A stretch of DNA of 64,000 nucleotides from Bradyrhizobium liaoningense (GTDB taxonomy: Bacteria; Pseudomonadota; Alphaproteobacteria; Rhizobiales; Xanthobacteraceae): positions 310,001-374,000 of the forward strand of contig NZ_JAFCJS010000006.1 of the NCBI RefSeq assembly GCF_018130825.1. Reading direction: 5' to 3'. Made by a program: the position numbers and the translations under genes. Numbering within the stretch: the first letter of the stretch is position 1; the number at the start of each line of letters is the position of its first letter. The notes beneath the pieces were generated by a model, which worked only from the letters and a program-made list of their open reading frames with translations, was not told where the DNA came from and did not search any database. Shown here one piece after another: positions 44,658-52,513 of this stretch.

Positions 44658-45668
44658 TTACTTGAACGGCACCGCGTACATCAAGCCGCCCTTGCTCCAG
44701 AGGCCGTTGAGGCCGCGGTCGAGCTTGAGGGGGCTCGCCTTGCCGACATTGCGCTCGTAGATCTCGCCGTAATTGCCGGTGGCCTTGATCGCGGTGACCA
44801 GCCATTTGTTGTCCAGCCCGAGCCGCGAGCCGAGGTCGCCGGAGGCGCCCAGCAGGCGCTGGATCGCCGGCGTCTGCGACTTCGTCATCTCATCGACATT
44901 GGCCTGGGTGACGCCGAGCTCTTCGGCCTCGATCAGGCCGTAATGCAGCCAGGTGATGATGTCGCTCCAGACCTCGTCACCGTTGCGGGTGAAGGGACCG
45001 AGCGGCTCCTTGCTAATGGTCTGCGGCAGCACGACGTAGTCGGCCGGGTTCGGCGCCGCGGTGGTCACCGCGCCGGCGAGTGCGGAAGCGTCCTGGGTCA
45101 TGGCATCGCAGCGCCCGCCGAAGAAGGTCTGGTACATGGTGTCGACGCGGTCGAACACCAGCGGCTTCCAGTCGATGCCGTTGGCGCGGCCGTAATCGCC
45201 GAGCGTGACCTCGTGCGTGGTGCCCTGCGCGACGCAGACGGTCGCACCCTTGAGGTCCTTCAGCTCCTTCACGCCGAGGTCCTTCTTCACGACGAAGCCC
45301 TGGCCGTCGTAGAAGTTGATCGGGCCCTGGCGCAGGCCCAGCGTGACGCCGCGCAGATACGTTTGCGTCGAGTTGCGGTAGAGTACGTCGATCTCGCCCG
45401 ATTGCAGGGCGGTGAAGCGGTTCTGTGCGGTCAGCGAGACGTAACGCACCTTGTTGGGATCACCGAGAATGCCGGCCGCAAGCGCGCGGCAATAGTCGAC
45501 GTCGAGACCCTTGTAGTTGCCTTGCGAGTCCGGTGCCGAGAAGCCGGCGAAGCCTGCGCTGACGCCGCACACCAGCGTGCCGCGGCTCTTCACCGTATCC
45601 AGCGTCGCCGCCGATGCGATCACCGTCGATGCTGCGAGCACGCTCGCTGCGATAACCACTTTCCTCAT
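44658..45668 (-). CDS. General amino-acid ABC transporter binding protein (AapJ-like)
   Basis: 336 aa. Signal peptide MRKVVIAASVLAASTVIASA; mature part starts TLDTVKSRGTLVCGVSAG, then GFSAPDSQGNYKGLDVDYCRA and VYVSLTAQNRFTALQSGEIDVL-like text (RYVSLTAQNRF), the hallmark of AapJ/BztA proteins. Binds L-amino acids in the periplasm. The matching permeases are at 47993-50286 on the other strand. Confidence 0.92.
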   Translation of the reverse strand: MRKVVIAASVLAASTVIASAATLDTVKSRGTLVCGVSAGFAGFSAPDSQGNYKGLDVDYCRALAAGILGDPNKVRYVSLTAQNRFTALQSGEIDVLYRNSTQTYLRGVTLGLRQGPINFYDGQGFVVKKDLGVKELKDLKGATVCVAQGTTHEVTLGDYGRANGIDWKPLVFDRVDTMYQTFFGGRCDAMTQDASALAGAVTTAAPNPADYVVLPQTISKEPLGPFTRNGDEVWSDIITWLHYGLIEAEELGVTQANVDEMTKSQTPAIQRLLGASGDLGSRLGLDNKWLVTAIKATGNYGEIYERNVGKASPLKLDRGLNGLWSKGGLMYAVPFK

Positions 45669-45680
45669 ACTACTCTCCCC

Positions 45681-47030
45681 TCAGTGATTGACACTACGCA
45701 ACACGTTGTCGACGGCCGTGCCGAGCTTGTCGACGATCTGATCGATCTCATCTGTCGAAGCGATATAGGGCGGCGCGAGCAGCACGTGGTCGCCGCGCAC
45801 GCCGTCCACGGTGCCGCCGCCGGGATAGCAGCCGAGCCCGTTGGCGAAGGCTTCGGCCTTGATCTTCTGGTGCAGCTTGAGCGCCGGATCGAACGAGGCG
45901 CGCGTCGCGCGGTCGGCGACCAGCTCGATCGCCCAGAACAGGCCGCGGCCCCTGATGTCGCCGACATGACGGTGATTGCCGAAGCGCTCGGTCAGCCGCT
46001 GCTCGAGCTGCTTGCCGCGCTCCTTGACGCGGTCGAGCAACTGGTCGTCACGGATCACATCCTGAACCGCGAGCGCGGCTGCGCAGGCGAGGGGGTGAGC
46101 CAGATAGGTATGGCCATGCTGGAATGCGCCGGAGCCTGAGCGGATGGTGTCGATGATCTTGCCGCTCGCGAGCATCGCGCCGATCGGCTGGTAACCGCCG
46201 CCGAGACCCTTCGCGATCGCCTGGATGTCAGGCGCGACGCCTTCCTGCTCCCAGGCGTGCGTCGTGCCGGTGCGGCCCATGCCGCTCATGACCTCGTCGA
46301 GGATCAGCAGCGCGCCGTGCCGGTCGCAGATCTCGCGCACGGCCTTGAAGTAGCCGTCGGGCGCCGTCACGGCACCGGCGGTGGCGCCGACGACGGGCTC
46401 GGCGAGGAACGCCGCCACGGTATCGGGACCAAGCCGCTGGAACTCGGCTTCAAGCTCGGCCGCAAGCCGGGCCACGAACTGCGCGTCGGATTCCTCCTCG
46501 CGCTTCTCGTGATAGGCAAAGGCCGGCGTGACGTGGCTGAAGGCTGCGGAGAGCAGCGGCGCATAGGGCGCGCGGCGCCAGGCATTGCCGCCGGCGGCGA
46601 GCGCGCCGAGCGTGTTGCCGTGATAGCTCTGCCGCCGTGCGATGAAATGCTGCCGCTGCGGCTCGCCGCGCTCGATGAAATATTGCCGCGCCAACTTGAT
46701 GCTGGCTTCGATCGCCTCCGATCCGCCGCTGACGAAATAGGCGTAGGCGAGGCCGCCGGGCTCATGCCCGACCAGCCTCTCGGCCAGCGCCTCGGCCGGC
46801 TCGGAGGAGAAGAAGGCGGTGTGGGCATAGGCCAGCGTCGAGGCCTGTTTCGCCATCGCTGCGATCACGCGCGGATGCTGGTGGCCGAGGCAGGAGACGG
46901 CCGCGCCGCCGGAGGCGTCGATGATGCGGCGCCCGTCCTCGGCAAACAGATAGACGCCTTCGCCGCCGATCGCCTTGGGCGGGGTTTCGCGTAGCGAACG
47001 ATGCAGCACGCGGCTGGTGCGGGTGCTCAT
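45681..47030 (-). CDS. Class III aminotransferase (PLP-dependent)
   Basis: 449 aa. GGAAVSCLGHQHPRV, SGGSEAIEASIKLARQY, LILDEVMSGMGRTGT and the PLP lysine in AIAKGLGGGYQPIGAML. Family members are omega-amino-acid:pyruvate, GABA or diamino-acid transaminases. It follows the RpiR gene by 3 nt and precedes the AapJ-like gene, so it probably processes the amino acid that this system imports. Confidence 0.93.
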   Translation of the reverse strand: MSTRTSRVLHRSLRETPPKAIGGEGVYLFAEDGRRIIDASGGAAVSCLGHQHPRVIAAMAKQASTLAYAHTAFFSSEPAEALAERLVGHEPGGLAYAYFVSGGSEAIEASIKLARQYFIERGEPQRQHFIARRQSYHGNTLGALAAGGNAWRRAPYAPLLSAAFSHVTPAFAYHEKREEESDAQFVARLAAELEAEFQRLGPDTVAAFLAEPVVGATAGAVTAPDGYFKAVREICDRHGALLILDEVMSGMGRTGTTHAWEQEGVAPDIQAIAKGLGGGYQPIGAMLASGKIIDTIRSGSGAFQHGHTYLAHPLACAAALAVQDVIRDDQLLDRVKERGKQLEQRLTERFGNHRHVGDIRGRGLFWAIELVADRATRASFDPALKLHQKIKAEAFANGLGCYPGGGTVDGVRGDHVLLAPPYIASTDEIDQIVDKLGTAVDNVLRSVNH

Positions 47031-47033
47031 GGA

Positions 47034-47906
47034 TCAACCTTTCTCCGAGACGTAAGTCGAGGTCGCGGCAAGCCGCGCCTCGGTATTTTCCAAACGCTTC
47101 TTCGCAGCGACGCCGCCGAGCGAGAACGTGACCGCCGCGAGCGACTGCGCGATCGCGATCGCGCCGGTGAGACTGGGGAAAAAGCCGGGCGAGGAGGCTG
47201 CTTCGAACAGCAGCACGTGGTCGGCGCCCTCGGCCATCGGCGCCGAGAGGCTGTCCGCAATAGCGATCAGCGTTGCGCCGCTGCGATGAGCGGCCTGCGC
47301 GACGCGGACGCTCGCATGCGTGTAAGGCAGGAAGCCGACGATGATGACGGCTTCGCCGGGACGGAACGCGCCGAGATCGAGATCGTCAGGACCAGATGCG
47401 CCGACGAGTTGCACCTGCTCGGGGCGGAAGAGTCGCAGCTCGTAGTTCAATAGCTCTGCCACGCTGCGGCAGCTGCGATAGCCTGCGATCCAGATCCGCT
47501 TGGCGTCGTGCAGCGCGCGCGCCGCTTCCGCAATGGGATGTGCCGGAATGCGCGGAAGGCCGGCGGCCTCGGCTTCGAGCTTGTCGATGACGAGCGCGAC
47601 GTCGGCGTTGGGACCATGACGCCGGCTCTTCGCCCTGCCGGAGAAGGGCGAGGTCTGTGAGGGACGCCTGGCTTCGGTCAGCGCCGCGCGCAGCTCGTCC
47701 CAGCCGGAATAGCCAATCGCTTTGGCGAGCCGGGTGAAAGCAGCGGGGTCGGCGCCGGCCTCCGCCGCGAGGTCGCGCATCGAACGGGTGGTGGCGTCGT
47801 AATCATTGGCGGCGACGAAGCGGCCGACCTCCTGCAGGCGCAGGGGGAGCGATGGCAATGCGATGCGCAGTTCGCTCAGGGGCGAGGATTTCGCGGGCTC
47901 AGCCAT
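47034..47906 (-). CDS. MurR/RpiR family regulator (HTH plus SIS domain)
   Basis: 290 aa. N-terminal HTH_6 (TTRSMRDLAAEAGADPAAFTRLAKAIGYSGW) and C-terminal SIS domain (KRIWIAGYRSCRSVAEL, AVIIVGFLPYTHASVRVAQ). SIS domains usually sense sugar phosphates, but several RpiR regulators control amino-acid genes. It is the first gene of the minus-strand unit and divergent from the permeases, with an inverted repeat in the 86-bp gap. Confidence 0.92.
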   Translation of the reverse strand: MAEPAKSSPLSELRIALPSLPLRLQEVGRFVAANDYDATTRSMRDLAAEAGADPAAFTRLAKAIGYSGWDELRAALTEARRPSQTSPFSGRAKSRRHGPNADVALVIDKLEAEAAGLPRIPAHPIAEAARALHDAKRIWIAGYRSCRSVAELLNYELRLFRPEQVQLVGASGPDDLDLGAFRPGEAVIIVGFLPYTHASVRVAQAAHRSGATLIAIADSLSAPMAEGADHVLLFEAASSPGFFPSLTGAIAIAQSLAAVTFSLGGVAAKKRLENTEARLAATSTYVSEKG

Positions 47907-47914
47907 GAAACATT

Positions 47915-47943
47915 TGTTGCATGAAATGAAGTTTGGTGCAACA
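47915..47943. promoter_or_regulatory. Candidate RpiR operator
   Basis: TGTTGCA (47915-47921) and TGCAACA (47937-47943) are exact complements 15 bp apart. A further TTGCAT lies at 47968-47973. The pair begins 8 nt from the regulator start and is ahead of the divergent permeases, the expected position for an operator serving both directions. Confidence 0.55.
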
Positions 47944-47992
47944 GTTGACGTGCGCCGCCGGAAATCGTTGCATTTGAGAAGGATTTTTGTGC

Positions 47993-49177
47993 GTGACCGC
48001 CGATCATCCCAGACCGCCGCCGCGCCGCCGCTTCCTTGCGCTCGGGCGCAACGAATTGAAGGGCCTGTTCTGGCAGGTCCTGGTGGTCGGGATCGCCGTC
48101 GGTGTTGTCGCCTTCCTCTGGTCCAACACCGTCACCAATCTGTCGGCCCGCCGCATCACCACTGGCTTCGCCTTCCTCGGCCGTGAGGCCGGGATGCCCA
48201 TTGCCGACAGCCTGCTCGCCTACAATCCGAGGGACACCTACCTCTGGGCCTTCGTCGTCGGCATCGCCAACACCCTGCGGGTCGCGGTGATCGGCATCGT
48301 GCTCGCGACCATCCTCGGCACGCTGGTCGGCATCTCCAGGCTGTCGGCCAACTGGCTGCTGTCGCGGCTTGCCGCCGTCTATGTTGAAACGCTCCGCGAC
48401 ATCCCGCTGCTGCTCCAGCTGCTGTTCTGGTACGTGCTGATGCAGGCGCTGCCGGCCGCGCGCGCGGCGTGGCGGCCGGTCGAGGGCGTATTCCTCTCCA
48501 ATCGCGGCCTGATCCTGCCGGCGATCCCGTTCGGGCCGCCACAGCTCTGGGTGCTCGGCACAGCGGTGCTGGGTCTGGCCGTGTTCTATGTCATCCGGCG
48601 ACGGCTGATCGCCCAGCAGATGCGGGACGGCAGGCCGCGGCCGGCCTGGCCGTTCGCGCTCGGCCTCGTCGTCGCGGTGCCGGCGGCCGTCTCGCTGGTG
48701 CTCGGCGTACCCTGGAAGATCGAGTGGCCAGAGCTGCGCGGCTTCAATTTCGTCGGCGGGCTGACGCTCGCGCCGGAATATTTCGCACTGCTGATCGCGC
48801 TCGTGACCTACACCTCGGCCTTCATCGCCGAGATCGTGCGCAGCGGCATCCAGTCGGTGCCGCGCGGCCAGTGGGACGCCGCCAATGCGCTCGGCCTGCG
48901 CCGGAGCTTCATGCTGCGGCAGATCATCCTGCCGCAGGCGCTCCGCGTCATCGTGCCGCCGATGACGAGCCAGTATCTCAACCTGACCAAGAACTCCTCG
49001 CTCGCGGTCGCGATCGGCTACCAGGACGTGGTCTCGGTCGCCAACACCACGCTGAACCAGACCGGGCAGGCGATCGAGGCGATCGCGCTGATCATGGCGG
49101 TGTTCCTGACCATCAGCCTTTCCATCAGCTTCTTCATGAACTGGTACAATGCGCGCATCGCGCTGGTGGAGCGCTGA
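47993..49177 (+). CDS. Amino-acid ABC transporter permease (AapQ-like)
   Basis: 394 aa, the long AapQ/BztB form. LWSNTVTNLSARRITTGFAFLGREAGMPI-like text at the N-terminus (first periplasmic region), then NTLRVAVIGIVLATILGTLVG and the EAA loop ALGLRRSFMLRQIILPQAL near the C-terminus. GTG 47993 preceded by AGAAGGA is preferred over TTG 47987. It works with the next permease and a periplasmic AapJ-type protein. Confidence 0.92.
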   Translation: MTADHPRPPPRRRFLALGRNELKGLFWQVLVVGIAVGVVAFLWSNTVTNLSARRITTGFAFLGREAGMPIADSLLAYNPRDTYLWAFVVGIANTLRVAVIGIVLATILGTLVGISRLSANWLLSRLAAVYVETLRDIPLLLQLLFWYVLMQALPAARAAWRPVEGVFLSNRGLILPAIPFGPPQLWVLGTAVLGLAVFYVIRRRLIAQQMRDGRPRPAWPFALGLVVAVPAAVSLVLGVPWKIEWPELRGFNFVGGLTLAPEYFALLIALVTYTSAFIAEIVRSGIQSVPRGQWDAANALGLRRSFMLRQIILPQALRVIVPPMTSQYLNLTKNSSLAVAIGYQDVVSVANTTLNQTGQAIEAIALIMAVFLTISLSISFFMNWYNARIALVER

Positions 49178-49179
49178 GC

Positions 49180-50286
49180 ATGACCGCGATCACCGACATC
49201 CCCGATGCACCCCGCGCCGCCCGCCGACCGCAGATCGGCAATCCGGTGCTGCGCTGGCTCCGAACCAATCTGTTCTCGTCGATCCCGAACGGCCTTCTTT
49301 CGGTCGTGCTGCTGGCCTTGCTCGCCAAGGGCATTTTCAGCTTCGTGCAATGGGGTATTGCGAATGCGGTCTGGCTGACGCCGGCGAATGATTCCAGCGC
49401 CTGCCGTGCGGTGCGCGGTCTCGGCGCCTGCTGGGCGATCATCCCCGAAAAGTACCGCTTCATCCTGTTCGGCACCTATCCGTTCGACGAGCAGTGGCGG
49501 CCGGCGCTGTCGGTCATACTGTTCGTCGCGCTGTACTATCTCTCGACCCGTCGCGCCCTCTGGCGGCGCGAACTCGTCTATCTCTGGATCGGTGCGCTGG
49601 CGCTGATCAGCGTGCTGATGTGGGGCGGCGTGTTCGGGCTGTCCTTCGTCTCGCAGGACCGTTGGGGCGGACTGCCGGTGACGCTGATCCTGGCGACGTT
49701 TGGATTGGCGTTCGGTTTCCCGCTCGGCATCCTCGTGGCGCTCGGCCGGCGCTCGAAGCTGCCGGCGATCCGCTCGCTCAGCGTGCTCTACGTCGAGCTG
49801 ATCCGCGGCGTGCCGCTGGTGAGCCTGCTGTTCATGGCGAGCGTGATGTTTCCGCTGTTCATGCCGGCCGGCTTCAACATCGACAAGCTGCTGCGCGCGC
49901 AGATCGCGATCATCCTGTTCGCCGGCGCCTACCTCGCCGAAGTGATCCGCGGCGGTCTCCAGGCCGTGCCGCGCGGGCAATATGAAGCCGCCGACGCGCT
50001 GGGGCTGTCCTACTGGCGCAAGCATCGGCTGATCGTGCTGCCGCAGGCGATCCGCCACGTCATCCCGCCGCTGGTCAACACCTTCATCGCCTTCTTCAAG
50101 GATACCAGTCTCGTCCTGATCATCGGCATCTTCGACCTGCTCACCACGGCCAAGACCGCGATCATCGATCCGGCCTGGCAGCAGTTCTCGGTCGAGGTCT
50201 ACATCTTCGTTGCCGCGATCTATTTCGTCTTTTGCTTCGCAATGTCGCGCTACAGCCGCAGCCTGGAGACGACAACGCCGAAGTGA
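49180..50286 (+). CDS. Amino-acid ABC transporter permease (AapM-like)
   Basis: 368 aa. The opening cytoplasmic tail and WLRTNLFSSIPNGLLSVVLLALL first helix, DSSACRAVRGLGACWAIIPEK loop and EAA region AADALGLSYWRKHRLIVLPQAI are typical of AapM/BztC. It starts 2 nt after the AapQ-like stop. In classical aap/bzt operons an ATPase (AapP) follows; here the next gene is an unrelated esterase. Confidence 0.92.
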   Translation: MTAITDIPDAPRAARRPQIGNPVLRWLRTNLFSSIPNGLLSVVLLALLAKGIFSFVQWGIANAVWLTPANDSSACRAVRGLGACWAIIPEKYRFILFGTYPFDEQWRPALSVILFVALYYLSTRRALWRRELVYLWIGALALISVLMWGGVFGLSFVSQDRWGGLPVTLILATFGLAFGFPLGILVALGRRSKLPAIRSLSVLYVELIRGVPLVSLLFMASVMFPLFMPAGFNIDKLLRAQIAIILFAGAYLAEVIRGGLQAVPRGQYEAADALGLSYWRKHRLIVLPQAIRHVIPPLVNTFIAFFKDTSLVLIIGIFDLLTTAKTAIIDPAWQQFSVEVYIFVAAIYFVFCFAMSRYSRSLETTTPK

Positions 50287-50387
50287 CGGTGCCTCGTCTG
50301 GTGCCGCTTGTTTGCGCTTGCACCGATTGCCGATCTGGAGCTGTATTTACCAGAGGTTGCTCCTGCGGTCGATTTGGCGAGGCTGTC

Positions 50388-51824
50388 ATGCGCGTGGCCG
50401 TTTTGCGGCAATTCACCGCCGCCCTGATCTGCGTCCTGATCTTCACAACCACGCTCGGCGTGTCGTCGCGTGCCGCCGAGGGGTTACGGGGCTATCGCGC
50501 GCCGATCGGTGAGAGTTCGATTTCAGGAATTTCGTCGGGCGCGTTCATGGCCGTTCAGTTCGGCACGGCGTGGTCGTCGGTGATCAAGGGCGTCGGCGTG
50601 GTCGCAGGCGGCCCTTACTGGTGTGCGAAGGCGGACGCGCTCGATGCTGTCACCTGGTACTGGGGGCCGATCTGGCGGGCCACGGGTCAATGCATGAAAG
50701 GGCCGGCGTCGGATCTGGATCCGAAGGATTTTACGGCCAAGGCCGACGCGAAGGCGGCAGCGGGCGAGATCGACCCGCTCAGCAATGTCGGCAGGCAGAA
50801 AATCTATCTCTTTCACGGCTACAATGACGCGGTCGTCGACAAGGCCGCGACCGATGCGGCCGCCGATTTCTATCGCCATTATCTGGGGGATGCCAATCGC
50901 GGCAACTTGTTCTATCAGGCCACGCTCGGCGCGGGCCACTCGTTCGTCGTGACGAAACAGGGCGCAGCCGGGCTCAACGACTGCAAGGCCAACACGGAGC
51001 CCTATATCGACCAATGCGGCTATGACCAGGCCGGCGTCATCCTGCAGCATATTTACGGCCGCCTGAATCCGCCCAGTCCCGCGCAGCTCGCAGGCTCGGT
51101 GAAGAGCTTTGATCAATCGATCTATACCACGCCGCATCTGCCCGACGCGCTGAGCATGGGCGATACCGGCTATGTGTTCGTACCTCAGGATTGCGAGCAG
51201 GGCAGTCCGTGTCGCGTTCACGTCGCGCTCCACGGATGCAAGCAGGACGTCGCCGATATCGGACGCAAATTCGTGGATGAGGCCGGCTACAATGCGTGGG
51301 CGGATACGAACCACCTGATCATTCTCTATCCGCAGACCAAGACCAGCTCATACTGGCCGAGCAATCCGCAGGCCTGTTGGGATTGGTGGAGCTACGTCGA
51401 TCATCAGGATAGCTACGTGACGAAGTCCGGATCGCAAATCAAGGCGATCAAGGCCATGCTGGATGCGCTCACGGCCGGGGCCGCGGCGCCCGCCGGCGCG
51501 ACCGCGCCATCGCTATCGGCACCGCAGTCGCTCACGGTGATCGATACGTCGGATCGCGGCGCTGACCTGGCCTGGTCTCCAGTGGATGGCGTAACAACCT
51601 ACCGGGTTTCGCGTGCGGGGCCAGATGGCGCGTTCCAGGCGATCGGCGACGTGACAGGAGCGAGCTTTGGGGATTCCGGCCTGACGCCGCAAACAACATA
51701 TCGCTGGCGTGTCTCGGTCATTCTGAACGGAGCGGCGGGCCCCAGCTCCGACGATGCGACCGGCACCACGCGATCGACGCCTCCTCGCTGCGATACTCCC
51801 GGCTCCTGCCCGATCGCCAAATAG
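50388..51824 (+). CDS. Exported PHB depolymerase-like esterase with fibronectin III domain
   Basis: 478 aa. Signal peptide around FTAALICVLIFTTTLGVSSRAAEG. The catalytic domain has SGISSGAFMAVQF (nucleophile Ser), GGPYWCAK, LFHGYNDAVVD (Asp) and GAGHSFV (His), as in the short-chain PHB depolymerases; HVALHGCKQD and CWDWWSY follow. Residues ~385-460 form a fibronectin type III domain, often a substrate-binding linker in extracellular depolymerases. ATG 50388 is chosen at the start of the signal peptide; the frame is open to 50232. Confidence 0.88.
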   Translation: MRVAVLRQFTAALICVLIFTTTLGVSSRAAEGLRGYRAPIGESSISGISSGAFMAVQFGTAWSSVIKGVGVVAGGPYWCAKADALDAVTWYWGPIWRATGQCMKGPASDLDPKDFTAKADAKAAAGEIDPLSNVGRQKIYLFHGYNDAVVDKAATDAAADFYRHYLGDANRGNLFYQATLGAGHSFVVTKQGAAGLNDCKANTEPYIDQCGYDQAGVILQHIYGRLNPPSPAQLAGSVKSFDQSIYTTPHLPDALSMGDTGYVFVPQDCEQGSPCRVHVALHGCKQDVADIGRKFVDEAGYNAWADTNHLIILYPQTKTSSYWPSNPQACWDWWSYVDHQDSYVTKSGSQIKAIKAMLDALTAGAAAPAGATAPSLSAPQSLTVIDTSDRGADLAWSPVDGVTTYRVSRAGPDGAFQAIGDVTGASFGDSGLTPQTTYRWRVSVILNGAAGPSSDDATGTTRSTPPRCDTPGSCPIAK

Positions 51825-52052
51825 CGAACCGAGTAGCCGTCCCGCGTGCCGCGCGATGACCGGCAGGGTGCGACGGGAGGTCGTGCCGCGCTCGCCCGCG
51901 ATTTATCAATACGGCTCATAAGTCCATGCGAAATTGAGCTGGTTATCCCAGGGAACCGCCCGCGTTAAGTGTCGTCTCTTGTCAGACGGTGTGTCTGGCA
52001 TTCCCAGCGCGACCGGAGGGTCGCGGGGCGGCAATCCGAGGAGCGGCTTTCC
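51825..52052. other. Intergenic gap without recognised gene
   Basis: 228 nt between the esterase and the Moco hydroxylase genes. No coding signal. GGAGG-like ribosome site (GAGGAGCGG) near the right end serves the gene at 52053. The promoter of the hydroxylase genes must lie here; I see no convincing sigma-70 pair. Confidence 0.5.
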
Positions 52053-52499
52053 ATGGACGTCATCATCAACGGCAAGACTCATCAGGTCCAGACGGAGGAC
52101 GATACGCCTTTGCTCTGGGTGATCCGCGACGAGCTCGGGATGACGGGCACCAAATATGGCTGCGGCATCGCCCAATGCGGCGCCTGCACCGTGCTGATCG
52201 ACGGCCAGGCGACGCGATCCTGCATCACGCCGGTCGGCAGCGTCGCCGGCCAGGGCATCACCACCATCGAGGCCGTCACGGACGACGCCATCGGCCGTCG
52301 CGTCGTCGACGCCTGGGTGGCGAACCAGGTGCCGCAATGCGGCTATTGCCAGTCCGGTCAGGTCTTGGCCGCGACCGCGCTGCTGAAGCAGACCCCGAAG
52401 CCCAGCGAGCAGGACATCGCGGCGGCGATGGTCAATCTCTGCCGCTGCGGCACTTACAACGCGATCGCTGCGGCGGTGCGTCAGGTTGCCCAGGGCTGA
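52053..52499 (+). CDS. 2Fe-2S subunit of a molybdenum hydroxylase (IorA/CoxS-like)
   Basis: 148 aa. The N-terminal plant-type cluster ligands are in GCGIAQCGACTVL plus RSC; the C-terminal helical domain binds the second cluster with CGYCQSGQ and LCRCGTY. It passes electrons from the Moco subunit encoded next. Size and motifs match the small subunit of isoquinoline 1-oxidoreductase-type enzymes. Confidence 0.95.
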   Translation: MDVIINGKTHQVQTEDDTPLLWVIRDELGMTGTKYGCGIAQCGACTVLIDGQATRSCITPVGSVAGQGITTIEAVTDDAIGRRVVDAWVANQVPQCGYCQSGQVLAATALLKQTPKPSEQDIAAAMVNLCRCGTYNAIAAAVRQVAQG

Positions 52500-52513
52500 G
52501 GGAGCGCACGATC

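Noticed and set aside
51952..51976. EcfG-like promoter: GGAAC, 16 bases, CGTC.
   Set aside because: The -10 half differs from the CGTT consensus at its key final T, and nothing else supports a general-stress promoter for the Moco hydroxylase genes.
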